This document shows positions 7,538-15,465 of a stretch of DNA of 58,407 bases, in pieces. Under the pieces are notes generated by a model, which had not been told where the DNA came from, made no database searches, and saw only the letters and a program-made list of their open reading frames with translations. The stretch's first letter is position 1; every line of letters starts with the position of its first letter. The DNA comes from JACPXH01 sp964409225 (lineage in GTDB: Bacteria > Patescibacteriota > Minisyncoccia > JACPXH01), in contig CAYPCM010000004.1 of NCBI GenBank assembly GCA_964409225.1, forward strand, positions 1-58,407, in the 5' to 3' direction. The translations under genes were made by a program, and so were the position numbers.

Positions 7538-7609
7538 GTCCCGATGAAAGGACTCGTGGGCCGGCAATGGCGAAAACGAGCTCACGGGGCGTAGCCCTTC
7601 CATCGGGAC
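7538..7609. repeat. Inverted repeat in the leader of the Pup-like gene
   Basis: GTCCCGATG (7538-7546) pairs with CATCGGGAC (7601-7609). The enclosed sequence is GC-rich and lies upstream of the Pup-like gene, so it may be a 5' leader structure. Confidence 0.5.
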
Positions 7610-7731
7610 GTTTAAACGGTACCGCAGCGCCACCACAAAATCAATCGCTGCTGCGAAGAATTAATTTCGGATACCCAGCGTCAGCGAGGGTTGCTGCCGA
7701 GGCTGACGAACAGTCTTGCTGTGTAAAGCCG

Positions 7732-7870
7732 GGCGCCGTCGCTCCTGAAGCGACATCCGCAGCTGCCTGGCACGGTCCGAGCACTCAACGCCTTGAGTGC
7801 TCGGCAGGCAGCGAGGACAGAGTGAGCGAGTCGCTGGACGAGCGAACGATCGCTGAAGGAGCGCGGCGCC
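7732..7870. repeat. Large nested inverted repeat (about 140 nt)
   Basis: Outer arms GGCGCCGTCGCTCCTGAAGC and the complement-like GCTGAAGGAGCGCGGCGCC flank CTGCCTG/CAGGCAG arms. The innermost hairpin CCGAGCACTCAA-CGCC-TTGAGTGCTCGG is perfect. A long plus-strand open frame through this stretch is not coding in my view. It fills the gap between the Pup-like gene and the hydrolase gene. Confidence 0.7.
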
Positions 7871-7914
7871 TGGCCCCTCGGATGCGGTATGGACGCGAAA
7901 TGTGCTCGCCCCAG

Positions 7915-8937
7915 TTAACGTGCGGCAGCAGCAAACAGCTTCTTCGCCTCTTCCCACATCTCCGGCTGGCCGTATTTTGTTTTCAACCAATACCACCACT
8001 CCGCGCCCCAAAAGTATACTTCGTCAAAACCGGTGTCGCGTTCAAAGCGGACGATAGCGCGAAATTTTTCTGCGTCCATGGACTTTGCCATCTCTTCAAA
8101 CGAAAGCTCATGATTCTGCTTCGGCCCCCACGGTTCGCCCTGCAATTCTACAACGATAATCCGCTTGGTGCGCAAAAACGTTTTCACCATCCACGCCTTT
8201 ATCCTGAAAAACACCGGTCCCATGGGATAATGTACATAGCCAATCCGCCGGTCCCAAACCGTGCGATACATGGTGGTGCCGAATACATCCGAGCGCTTGG
8301 CTGCGCGCACCCATCGGCCAAGTTCGCCTGAATCCGTAATCACTATGGCTCTGTCGTCGAGCTCTCGCACAAGCGCAATCTCTCGATCGAGCAGACCCGC
8401 GTCAAGCCATGGACACTCGCCAAACCCAAACAAGAATGGTTCATTCTCAACCTGCCAACCCCAAATTGCCCTTGACCCGCGGTAACGCTGCACCACTTCT
8501 TTAATATAGTCCAATAACTCCTCGTTGCGCTTTTCTGCCGCCAGAGAGTTCGTCCAGCCGGGCAAGTGACATTCCGGCCAGCCGGGCAGACGCATTCCTA
8601 CCGCCAGAAGCACAGAGACGTTTCGCGCCTCGGCTTCGCGGATGAAAAAGTCGAGTTCGTCCCATGAAAACGCATCCTTTTCTGTTTCCACTCGATCCCA
8701 ATACGCTGCCAGACGCAGACGCCGCGCGCCGAGATCATCGAGTATGGCGAGATAGGCGCGGCGTACGTCAAGCCCGTAGAGGTCGGCGGCGCGCTTGGGA
8801 GAAAATGTAACGCCATAGCGCACGTCGCGGTTATCCGGCACCTCGCGCACCTGCCACCACGCCACCCCCACCACCACCCCGAGCAGCAAAAGCGCCAAGA
8901 TGACTAACCGAAACAGCCAACGCACAAGTCGTCTCAT
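7915..8937 (-). CDS. Membrane-anchored glycoside hydrolase (TIM-barrel, clan A-like)
   Basis: The product has 340 residues with one N-terminal TM/signal-anchor helix (about 9-29, LFRLVILALLLLGVVVGVAWW). The extracytoplasmic part is a (beta/alpha)8 glycosidase-like domain. The acid/base Glu is likely in GWQVENEPFLF and the nucleophile in VVELQGEPWG, the usual spacing of retaining clan GH-A enzymes. The exact family (GH42/39/5-like) is not certain. Its ATG overlaps the stop of the upstream permease gene (ATGA), so the two are translated together. A role in processing host or self glycans is inference. Confidence 0.75.
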   Translation of the reverse strand: MRRLVRWLFRLVILALLLLGVVVGVAWWQVREVPDNRDVRYGVTFSPKRAADLYGLDVRRAYLAILDDLGARRLRLAAYWDRVETEKDAFSWDELDFFIREAEARNVSVLLAVGMRLPGWPECHLPGWTNSLAAEKRNEELLDYIKEVVQRYRGSRAIWGWQVENEPFLFGFGECPWLDAGLLDREIALVRELDDRAIVITDSGELGRWVRAAKRSDVFGTTMYRTVWDRRIGYVHYPMGPVFFRIKAWMVKTFLRTKRIIVVELQGEPWGPKQNHELSFEEMAKSMDAEKFRAIVRFERDTGFDEVYFWGAEWWYWLKTKYGQPEMWEEAKKLFAAAAR

Positions 8938-9833
8938 ACCGCAGCAGTAGTTAACATTGCCAGTCCCGCGCCCACCGCGGCTAAGCCCGCGACTTTATTC
9001 AAAATACTTGCGGCGCGAAGGTCTTCGGTCAACAGTCGCGGCGCTACCACTGACAAACCAAGTACAATCAAGAAGAGAAAGGCGAACTCAACACCCCGCA
9101 GGGCGTTCACGAGGGCCGGGCTCGCGAGCGCAACCGCCGCGTTTACCAAGAGAGACCCCGTGCCGGCAATAAGACGATTCCCAAGCACCACTGCGCCAAG
9201 CCAAACAGTTGTCTCCTTGGGTTGCCGCCCACGTTTCCAGAAACGGCGCAGCGCCAACCACAACGTAACCGCGCCGGCAAACGCGCCAAGCCGTGTCCAG
9301 ATGAACCCATTTATGAACCCAAGCTCCGCAAAAACTAACTTCGCCAGAAAAAAGTACAGCGCCGAAGCAAGCCCCGCCACTGCCACTAGCAGCGCAAAGC
9401 CGGCGACCGCTGTGGGCTTACCACGCCGATGCGTAAGAAAAAAGGTGCCTATGACAAGCAAACCCGCCGCGAGCAAATCCGCCGCAGTGAATTGCGTTAC
9501 CAGCGCGTAGCGCTCGATAACCAACAGTATAACAACTACCAGCGCACCGTAAATTGGAACTACGCGCGACGGCTCAAAACGCTGGAGTAAACGAAAAATG
9601 AACATAATGCTGCCAAGAAAAACAAGGCCTGCCAGCACGCTCAAGACAACCCAGATCGAAGGCGGTACACTGAACCCCCACGGCGCAAGCACAAACGCAA
9701 AAATACTGGCCAGGCCCACATAGGTTGCGTAACGTACCGGCTCCGGCACAGACCGTCGCAAAACCACGGTATCCACCGTAACGGCCACGGCGTTGCAAAA
9801 GTATCCACCGAGAACGAAAAGAAGCCAGGTCAT
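8934..9833 (-). CDS. EamA/DMT-like multi-pass membrane transporter
   Basis: The 299-residue product (start ATG 9833, MTWLLFVLGGYFCNAV) has about ten hydrophobic helices arranged as two five-helix halves. This is the form of drug/metabolite transporter superfamily permeases. A cytoplasmic RRFWKRGRQPKE loop sits near the middle. No substrate can be read. An upstream in-frame extension to 9941 is polar, lacks an initiation signal and is not included. The gene is coupled to the following membrane-anchored hydrolase, so uptake of a released sugar is an attractive but untested idea. Confidence 0.7.
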   Translation of the reverse strand: MTWLLFVLGGYFCNAVAVTVDTVVLRRSVPEPVRYATYVGLASIFAFVLAPWGFSVPPSIWVVLSVLAGLVFLGSIMFIFRLLQRFEPSRVVPIYGALVVVILLVIERYALVTQFTAADLLAAGLLVIGTFFLTHRRGKPTAVAGFALLVAVAGLASALYFFLAKLVFAELGFINGFIWTRLGAFAGAVTLWLALRRFWKRGRQPKETTVWLGAVVLGNRLIAGTGSLLVNAAVALASPALVNALRGVEFAFLFLIVLGLSVVAPRLLTEDLRAASILNKVAGLAAVGAGLAMLTTAAV

Positions 9834-10187
9834 GGAGTCAATGCGTACACTATTCTTACCAAAGTAGGGCGCCGGCACTCCCGAAGCATCGTCCCCAGCC
9901 GGATAAGATAGATTATGGGCCGCCGCATGTCGGCTAAGCAAAATTTCGCAGAGCCGCGATACCTTAAACCATAACGTAGTGGATATAATAGCCCTGAACG
10001 CGGCGAGCGAAAGCGGCGAAGAGAACGAAGCTTGAATACCTCGGAAGGTGTCGACCGCGGTTTTGCGTGCCGACTGCGGCGGCCCCTATAAGAACATTGC
10101 ACGAGCGAACGATCAACGATCGCTGAAGGGGGCCGGCGCCCGACCGCCGAAACTCACAATGCCTCTCTGGGACAAAAGAAATGCGAA
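9834..10187. other. Gene-free interval with short palindromes
   Basis: I see no credible coding frame here. The stretch includes gcggcgagcgaaagc-type arms, a CGATC-rich palindrome (acgatcaacgatcgct near 10110) also seen near 7848, and a ggccggcgcc palindrome. It separates two convergently named but same-strand transcription units and should hold the promoter of the permease operon, which I could not define. Confidence 0.5.
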
Positions 10188-11429
10188 TCATGTCGGCAGT
10201 CTTCCGGTCCGACAAATCTCCGCATACACCTCTGCTGACGGCCGCGGGGTGCGCTTTTGGCTCCGATAGTCAACTTGCACTAGCCCGAACCGCGGGCCAA
10301 ACCCATCCGTCCACTCAAAATTGTCGAGTAGCGACCAATGCAGGTACCCGCGCACGTCGATCGCCTCGTCAAGCGCCTGCTTTACGCGCCGGAGATGCTC
10401 AACGATAAAACGGCTTCGACACACATCCATGGCGTCAGCTAAACCATTTTCCGTAACAATGATCGGGCGCGTATACCGCGCGAGTTTACGCAACACCGCA
10501 AGCAGCCCCTCTGGATATATTTCCCAGCCCATGTCGGTGGTTGCGAAAACCGGCGGTTCTTTTTCCATAAAGAACGCCTGCGGCCGGCTAAGCGCAAACC
10601 TCACGCGCCGACGCGAATAGTAGTTAACGCCAATAAAGTCAGACGTGGCCAGCGCCGCTTCAACCGGATTGCGAAAGGCGACCCGTTCAACCATGCGAGT
10701 AAGCCAACGATCCACGGCTGAGTGCTGGCGGCTTGGTTCGAACGCGGTCAAATGGTGCGCCACGCCGACCGATGACACCGGATCAACAAACTTAATCACC
10801 TCGTACGCAGCGCGGTGCGCTTCAAAGAGCCGGCCCAGCACCTTCTGCGCCCGGCCTATGTCGCGCACCTGCGGCGGAAACTCGCCCGTGCGATATACCT
10901 TCCAGATATACACCGTCGGTTCGTTAATCGTAATCCAATAACGAACCCTGAGCGCGAAATCGTGCACCACGCGGGCTACGTACCGTTTGAAGCGATCGAC
11001 TGCGCCTGGCGCCTCCCACCCGCCGCGCTTAGCCAGCCACTGCGGCAAGGTCCAGTGCCACAGGGTTACAAACGGCTCGATGCCGCGGCTGCGGAGTGCT
11101 TCGAGTACCGCCGCGTAATGAGCGAACGCAACCTCATCAAACCTTCCCTCCCGCGGTTCGCACTTGGCCCATTCGATAGAAAAGCGGTGGGCGTTGTGCC
11201 CGAAGTGCTTGGCCCAGGCAAAATCCTCTTCAAATCTGCGCCAGTGGTCGCACGCTTCACCGGAAATAAAATCGCGCGGGTCTAAACCCCTTTGCCTAAG
11301 CCCTATCACCCGCGGCCGGCTTCGCTCCCACCGCCACCAATCGCTTGCGGCGTTATTGCCTTCAACCTGATGGGCAGAGGTAGCCGCACCAAAAAGAAAC
11401 TCCGGAGGGAAATCTCGCGCTTGCGCCAT
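10188..11429 (-). CDS. Family 1 glycoside hydrolase (beta-glucosidase-like)
   Basis: The 413-residue product starts MAQARDFPPEFLFGAATSAH, the standard GH1 opening. It has the acid/base motif TINEPTVYIW and the nucleophile motif IIVTENGLAD, plus the C-terminal HWSLLDNFEWTDGF aglycone/glucose-binding block. GH1 enzymes hydrolyse beta-linked glucosides and galactosides in the cytoplasm. It is slightly shorter than typical (about 440). There is no signal peptide. ATG 11429 is preferred over an in-frame GTG six bases upstream; a TATTAT box lies about 10 nt before. It is alone on its strand after a hairpin. Confidence 0.93.
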   Translation of the reverse strand: MAQARDFPPEFLFGAATSAHQVEGNNAASDWWRWERSRPRVIGLRQRGLDPRDFISGEACDHWRRFEEDFAWAKHFGHNAHRFSIEWAKCEPREGRFDEVAFAHYAAVLEALRSRGIEPFVTLWHWTLPQWLAKRGGWEAPGAVDRFKRYVARVVHDFALRVRYWITINEPTVYIWKVYRTGEFPPQVRDIGRAQKVLGRLFEAHRAAYEVIKFVDPVSSVGVAHHLTAFEPSRQHSAVDRWLTRMVERVAFRNPVEAALATSDFIGVNYYSRRRVRFALSRPQAFFMEKEPPVFATTDMGWEIYPEGLLAVLRKLARYTRPIIVTENGLADAMDVCRSRFIVEHLRRVKQALDEAIDVRGYLHWSLLDNFEWTDGFGPRFGLVQVDYRSQKRTPRPSAEVYAEICRTGRLPT

Positions 11430-11471
11430 GGTCACATAATACTCTATGGCCGCGCCTGGTGCGAACGTGCT

Positions 11472-11498
11472 GAGCGGCCCGCCGCAGGCGGGCCGCTC
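11472..11498. terminator. GC-rich perfect hairpin
   Basis: GAGCGGCCCGCC and GGCGGGCCGCTC form a 12-bp stem with a GCA loop, directly downstream of the minus-strand 11508-11810 gene. No U-run follows. Confidence 0.6.
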
Positions 11499-11507
11499 GA
11501 TGAACGA

Positions 11508-11810
11508 CTACTTAAACCGGATGTCGCCATTATCCCTCGCGATGGATTCGAGGAGTTCACGGGGAGCGTCGACGAATATGCTCGGCGACCGACCCCTCGC
11601 ACGCGTCCGACCAGGTGGTCTCCCTCGCGGTCGCTCCTTTGGCGGCATTGAGCCGAATGAAACGTTGCCTCCTGCCGGCAGACGAAGCTCGAACTCAACG
11701 CCTCGCATCCGGCTTGCATCGAAAAAAGTGAGGGTGGCGGGGTCTTTCGCCCCGGGAAGGAAGATCGTCAGGGTAACCTTCGGGGAGATTCGACGCTGAA
11801 TGACGACCAT
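11508..11810 (-). CDS. Hypothetical protein, 100 aa
   Basis: ATG 11810 is preceded by GGAGG at a good distance, which fixes the start. The N-terminal half looks like a beta-sheet domain (MVVIQRRISPKVTLTIFLPG... FELRLPAGGNVSFGSM). The middle is basic and Arg/Pro-rich (PPKERPRGRPPGRTRARG) and the C-terminus is helical. I do not recognise the family. It follows a 29-codon frame by 11 nt on the same strand, and a strong hairpin lies downstream, so the two form a small unit of accessory type with strong ribosome-binding sites. Confidence 0.6.
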   Translation of the reverse strand: MVVIQRRISPKVTLTIFLPGAKDPATLTFFDASRMRGVEFELRLPAGGNVSFGSMPPKERPRGRPPGRTRARGRSPSIFVDAPRELLESIARDNGDIRFK

Positions 11811-11821
11811 CGCTTGCCTCC

Positions 11822-11911
11822 TCACACATCTTCCTGTTGAGTAATCCCCCTCCGACGCGGACGGGTGTGCACGCGCGGAGCCTGCGATCGCCCCAACAGC
11901 TCAACCCGCAT
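11822..11911 (-). CDS. Candidate 29-aa basic peptide
   Basis: A short frame begins at ATG 11911 after a very strong Shine-Dalgarno (ggaggagggg) and ends at TGA 11822-11824. The peptide is Arg-rich (MRVELLGRSQAPRVHTRPRR...). Its stop lies just upstream of the ribosome-binding site of the 100-aa gene. It could be a leader peptide controlling that gene or a small real protein. Nothing else supports it beyond the initiation signal and the operon-like spacing. Confidence 0.45.
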   Translation of the reverse strand: MRVELLGRSQAPRVHTRPRRRGITQQEDV

Positions 11912-11937
11912 GATCGACCCCTCCTCCCTTCTCCGCC

Positions 11938-12594
11938 TCACCCGTATCGTTCCTCTCGCCAAGGACTACCGTAGTTGTGGTATCCCCGCACCTCCCAAAA
12001 TCCGGGTTCATCTTCCTCCACAAACCTGATCATCGTCAAGAACTTGGCCGATTTCCAACCGTAGAGATGCGGGACGATCATGCGCACCGGCCCGCCGTGT
12101 TCGGGCGGGATTTCTTTGCCGTCGAGTTGCAGCGCCACGAGCACGTTCGGCTTCTTGAGATCTTCAAGCGGCACGTTCGTGGTATATCCATCGAACGAGT
12201 GAAAAATCACGTGCTTGGCTTCTGGTTTGGGCTTGACTGTCTCCATGATTTTAGCAAACGGCACGCCGACCCAATGCAGGTCATATGCTGACCAGCGTGT
12301 TACGCAATGAAAATCAGAGGTTTGCTCAACCGCGCCAAACTTCCGGAGCTCATCGAGCGTCCACTCCATCGGTCGCTCCACCAACCCTTCTGCCGTAACT
12401 TTCCACATCGGATACAAATCCCGCGTAGGCCGCACCCCCAAATCGAGTATCGGGAATCGATCGGTCTTCACCTGCCCGGGCGGGAGCCGATTCGGCTCCG
12501 TAGTCGGCCCATGCGCTTGCCCGTGGCGCGCGACCTGCGCCGCCTTCACCTTGAGGTAGACGTGGTTATACTCTCGGGAGTCAGGGATAATCAT
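11938..12594 (-). CDS. Sulfite oxidase-family molybdopterin-dependent oxidoreductase
   Basis: The 218-residue protein has the oxidoreductase molybdopterin-binding (SUOX/MsrP-type) fold. DFHCVTRWS holds the molybdenum-ligand Cys, VIFHSFDGYTTNVPLED is typical of the family, and HGGPVRMIVPHLYGWKSAKF is the conserved cofactor-binding run. MsrP-like members reduce methionine sulfoxide or oxidise sulfite, usually in the periplasm, but this one has no Tat signal. The start at ATG 12594 is chosen because a TATAGT box lies about 12 nt before it. No molybdopterin synthesis genes are in the window, which is notable for a reduced genome. Confidence 0.85.
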   Translation of the reverse strand: MIIPDSREYNHVYLKVKAAQVARHGQAHGPTTEPNRLPPGQVKTDRFPILDLGVRPTRDLYPMWKVTAEGLVERPMEWTLDELRKFGAVEQTSDFHCVTRWSAYDLHWVGVPFAKIMETVKPKPEAKHVIFHSFDGYTTNVPLEDLKKPNVLVALQLDGKEIPPEHGGPVRMIVPHLYGWKSAKFLTMIRFVEEDEPGFWEVRGYHNYGSPWREERYG

Positions 12595-12712
12595 AGCAAG
12601 AGAAACTATACCATACTCTAAGCTCAAGTGGGATGTTGGATGTGCAAATGTAGCGATGCCTTGTGGCCCCAGTCTCTGCCCCGAGAGACGCGACCCAATA
12701 CTGAACCGCGGT

Positions 12713-12741
12713 TTGACGTAGCCGCACAACCGCATTATCAT
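12713..12741 (+). promoter_or_regulatory. Promoter of the 12817 gene
   Basis: TTGACG (12713-12718) and TATCAT (12736-12741) are separated by 17 nt. The resulting leader is about 70 nt and ends in a strong Shine-Dalgarno. Confidence 0.65.
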
Positions 12742-12816
12742 ACGAACGTAAATTGTGGTCCCGCCTGATACGCGCCGAGGGCTCTGTGCCCATCAGCACA
12801 AAGAAAGGAGGGGGTA

Positions 12817-13275
12817 ATGGACGCACGGGAGCACCTTGAAAGCCTGTTGCCCGAGAAGTGGAGGGGGAGGGCGCACCTTTTGCCTCTACCGGAAAGTAGG
12901 ACCGGCGAAGGGATCGTCTTGATTGTGTTTGGGATCCTTGGGGGGGCATGCACCGTCAAAGCAGCCACTCCACTGTTGGGCCTTCTGGTCGCCATCGTGT
13001 TCGTTGGACAAGGCATCGCGATCCTCGAAACAAACCGACGCGCCCAAGAGAAGTTTGTCGGCAACTTCTCTAAGATGACCGCGGAAGAACGCGATGCCTA
13101 CATGGCTAAGTGTGAAGCAGAAAGCTCCTCCAGTGGTCCGGGATGGCCGACGACAGAGTATGAAACCGAGGAGCGCATCCATTACCGCAAAACCAAGTGG
13201 GGCTTCGAGAGAGGCTACTACGGGCCGTATCGGGAATCGGGCAGGACCGTGGTACGCCGAGAGAAAAAGAAATAG
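12817..13275 (+). CDS. Hypothetical two-TM membrane protein, 152 aa
   Basis: A near-ideal Shine-Dalgarno (aaaggaggggg) precedes ATG 12817. After a polar N-terminus, two hydrophobic helices occupy about residues 31-66 (GIVLIVFGILGG and LLGLLVAIVFVGQGIAI). The C-terminal half is charged and ends in a basic RREKKK tail. The segment GWPTTEYETEERIHYRKTKW looks like an exposed or disordered cytoplasmic part. I do not recognise the family. The gene has its own promoter and hairpin terminator. Confidence 0.65.
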   Translation: MDAREHLESLLPEKWRGRAHLLPLPESRTGEGIVLIVFGILGGACTVKAATPLLGLLVAIVFVGQGIAILETNRRAQEKFVGNFSKMTAEERDAYMAKCEAESSSSGPGWPTTEYETEERIHYRKTKWGFERGYYGPYRESGRTVVRREKKK

Positions 13276-13298
13276 AAGCGCTGCCCGCCCTAACACCT

Positions 13299-13326
13299 AC
13301 ACCCCAGCACGTGCGTGCTGGGGTGT
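13299..13326 (+). terminator. Hairpin terminator
   Basis: CACCCCAGCAC and GTGCTGGGGTG form an 11-bp stem around a short loop about 25 nt after the stop, followed by tgttcattt. Confidence 0.75.
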
Positions 13327-13432
13327 GTTCATTTATCTACTCGTGCCGCCTTACTTGCGCTTCTTTGGCTCTGAGGTAGGAATGGTTATAGCTTTTGGAG
13401 TCGGGAGTGAGCATACTCTGGACACCTCAAAA

Positions 13433-13972
13433 TTACCGCAAATATGGCTTAAAATCAAAAAACTTCGAAAAGTTTATCTGCAATTCCCTTGATTCAGAGA
13501 GTTCCACACGATAGCGAACGCACATCTTGATAAAATCTTCAAAGTAATTAGAGAGGCACAAAACAATCTTCTTCTCGTGCCAACCAACTCCCGGGGCTCC
13601 AACTCCTCGGGGATGATGCCTGGCTATTACAAAATTCTTCTTAACAAAGAATTCGTGGGTCAGCCCACACCTTACGATATCGTAAAAATTCCGTGCTTTT
13701 CCATGATGGTACCGAAATTTCTTCATAATCGACTCATCAAATTCAGTATACGCATCGCCTAATTGATTATAGGCCTTATAGAAGTTAGACTCGGCAAAAC
13801 CTCGCTTTCCTCCGTTACCGGACATCAACCCCCCGATAAATTCTGTATAAGTAACCAACCCCAACGCCGTCAAAAGTTTGGCGCCTACCTCAAGCGACTT
13901 GCTGATATCCGAAAAAATAAACCATATAACATATCTATCAAAAAGATCGAGTATCTTTTTCTTTGTCATCAT
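13433..13972 (-). CDS. Hypothetical protein, 179 aa (accessory, AT-richer)
   Basis: The product starts MMTKKKILDLFDRYVIWFIF and is mixed helical with no clear membrane segment. Notable conserved-looking parts are GGKRGFAESNFYKAYNQLGDAY, RCGLTHEFFVKKNFVIARHH and LCLSNYFEDFIKMCVRYR. The pattern resembles stand-alone proteins of unknown function found scattered in bacterial accessory regions. Base composition is clearly AT-richer than its neighbours, which suggests recent acquisition. It lies next to tRNA-Glu on the same strand, a common integration position. Confidence 0.65.
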   Translation of the reverse strand: MMTKKKILDLFDRYVIWFIFSDISKSLEVGAKLLTALGLVTYTEFIGGLMSGNGGKRGFAESNFYKAYNQLGDAYTEFDESIMKKFRYHHGKARNFYDIVRCGLTHEFFVKKNFVIARHHPRGVGAPGVGWHEKKIVLCLSNYFEDFIKMCVRYRVELSESRELQINFSKFFDFKPYLR

Positions 13973-13998
13973 GTTTACGCTGCCAGAAGTTGAGTTGG

Positions 13999-14070
13999 CG
14001 GCCCCACGGGGAGTCGAACCCCGATCTTCATCTTGAAAGAATGACGTCCTGACCGTTAGACGATGGGGCC
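13999..14070 (-). tRNA. tRNA-Glu (anticodon TTC)
   Basis: The minus strand folds with acceptor GGCCCCA/TGGGGCC, anticodon stem TCATT/GATGA around CTTTCAA, and T arm CGGGGTTCGACTCCCCG. The discriminator is G. Confidence 0.95.
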
Positions 14071-14122
14071 GGTTTGGTTTGCTAGTTTGTTGGTTTGCTA
14101 GTTTACTAGTTTGCTGGTTTGC
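14071..14122. repeat. Degenerate tandem repeat ggtttgctagttt
   Basis: The stretch between tRNA-Glu and tsaD consists of imperfect repeats of words such as ggtttg, ctagttt and gctggtttg. No structure beyond the tandem pattern is evident. Confidence 0.7.
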
Positions 14123-14156
14123 ACGTCAGACGAACGCACCAACGATACCAGAAATA

Positions 14157-14185
14157 TTGAGTAATCGCAATAATTCCGCTATACT
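14157..14185 (+). promoter_or_regulatory. Promoter of tsaD (leaderless)
   Basis: TTGAGT (14157-14162), a 17-nt spacer and TATACT (14180-14185) lie only 7 nt before ATG 14193, so transcription should begin at the start codon. Confidence 0.7.
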
Positions 14186-14192
14186 CGCGTCG

Positions 14193-15392
14193 ATGAGAAT
14201 TCTCGCCATTGAAACCAGCTGCGACGAGACCGCGGCGGCGGTTGTGGAGGATCTTCAGCTCCGCGCTTCTCGACTTCGCTCGAAACAAAACCAAGCGCGG
14301 TTCCGAATCCTCTCCAACGTCGTCTCCTCGCAAGTGAAAATCCACGCGCCGTTTGGCGGGGTGGTGCCGAATCTTGCCAAGAGAGAACACCAAAAAAACT
14401 TAGTACCAGTTTTTCTTGAAACCCTTGGCAAAGCCAAACTTTTAAACTCGAATTCCGAAATTCGAATTTCGAAATTGGTTCAAAATTCAAAATTCAAAAT
14501 TCTCCACTCCATCCTAGAGCGTGAACCGGAGCTGTTGAATCAAGTAGTAAAGCGCGTGTTGTCCCTCAAGCCGCCGCCAATAGACGCAATCGCCGTAACG
14601 ATCGGCCCTGGGCTCGCGCCCGCGCTGTGGGTGGGGGTGAACTTTGCTCGCGCGCTTGCGTATGTGTGGAATAAACCACTCATTCCGGTCAACCACATGG
14701 AAGCGCACCTCTATTCTAATTTCTACGGCCCGCGTCGTACGTTCCGCTACCCTATCGTGTGCCTCACCGTATCTGGCGGCCACACGCAACTTATCCTGAT
14801 GACGTCACTCAAACGCTACCGCGTGCTTGGAGAAACACGCGACGACGCGGCTGGCGAGGCCTTTGACAAAGGCGCACGGCTTTTGGGCCTCGCCTACCCG
14901 GGCGGCCCGAAACTTGCCGGACTTGCACGCAACGGGGATCCATACACATTCGCTTTCCCGCGGCCTATGTTGAAAGATAAAAGCTACGACTTCAGCTTTG
15001 CCGGACTTAAAACATCTCTCCTTTATCTTCTCAAAGACGACCCAAAACTGCTCGGGCGCAAAGCTGATCTGGCGGCAAGTTATGAAGCGGCAATTGTGGA
15101 CGTGCTCACAGCAAAAACCCTGCGCGCCGCGCGCGAGTTCCGGGCGAAGACAATTTTTATCGCCGGAGGTGTCGCAGCCAATAAAAAACTCCGTAGCCAG
15201 ACGATTCAGCGAACCGCCTCATTGATCCCGAAACCGCATGTGTACGCTCCCGAAGATAATCTTTCAACCGACAATGCGGTCATGATTGCGATTGCGGCAT
15301 TCGTCGCAACATCGCGCCTGCCAGCAACTGACAATTGGAAAGACGTCGCCGCCAACGCAAATCTTCAACTTTCAGAAACCGCGATTTCCTAA
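14193..15392 (+). CDS. tsaD: tRNA N6-adenosine threonylcarbamoyltransferase TsaD
   Basis: The 399-residue protein begins MRILAIETSCDETAAAVVED and has the metal-binding HMEAH motif, SGGHTQLIL, GEAFDKGARLLGLAYPGG and a C-terminal AGGVAANKKLR, all typical. TsaD makes the t6A modification at position 37 of ANN-decoding tRNAs. The family is about 340 aa, and the excess lies in two N-terminal inserts. One, around 25-36 (ASRLRSKQNQAR), comes from a ctcgacttcgctcg palindrome. The other, around 86-104, comes from AT-rich repeats (QNSKFKI). The longer upstream frame passes through the tandem repeat and is not used; ATG 14193 fits the promoter. Confidence 0.97.
   Translation: MRILAIETSCDETAAAVVEDLQLRASRLRSKQNQARFRILSNVVSSQVKIHAPFGGVVPNLAKREHQKNLVPVFLETLGKAKLLNSNSEIRISKLVQNSKFKILHSILEREPELLNQVVKRVLSLKPPPIDAIAVTIGPGLAPALWVGVNFARALAYVWNKPLIPVNHMEAHLYSNFYGPRRTFRYPIVCLTVSGGHTQLILMTSLKRYRVLGETRDDAAGEAFDKGARLLGLAYPGGPKLAGLARNGDPYTFAFPRPMLKDKSYDFSFAGLKTSLLYLLKDDPKLLGRKADLAASYEAAIVDVLTAKTLRAAREFRAKTIFIAGGVAANKKLRSQTIQRTASLIPKPHVYAPEDNLSTDNAVMIAIAAFVATSRLPATDNWKDVAANANLQLSETAIS
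14449..14503. repeat. AT-rich repeat scar inside tsaD
   Basis: A short palindrome (gaattccgaaattcgaatttc) is followed by three copies of caaaattc, all read through in frame as NSEIRISKLVQNSKFKI. Confidence 0.75.
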
Positions 15393-15416
15393 TTATATTA
15401 CGTACGTAATATAATT
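15391..15416. repeat. Perfect 26-bp palindrome at the tsaD stop
   Basis: AATTATATTACGT and its exact complement meet at 15403/15404. The left end overlaps the tsaD stop codon. It might act as a bidirectional terminator or a binding site; it also contains TATAAT-like words. Confidence 0.8.
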
Positions 15417-15465
15417 CGGCGCGGTTGCGCGCGCGCGCAGACACCGCCATAATAAGAACGCGACT

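Noticed and set aside
7567..8331. A 254-codon plus-strand open frame
   Set aside because: It runs through a large inverted repeat and the antisense of the glycoside hydrolase gene, has no initiation signal and no recognisable protein features.
11695..11904. 69-codon minus-strand frame overlapping the 29- and 100-codon frames
   Set aside because: It lacks a matching ribosome-binding site and overlaps two frames that have strong ones.
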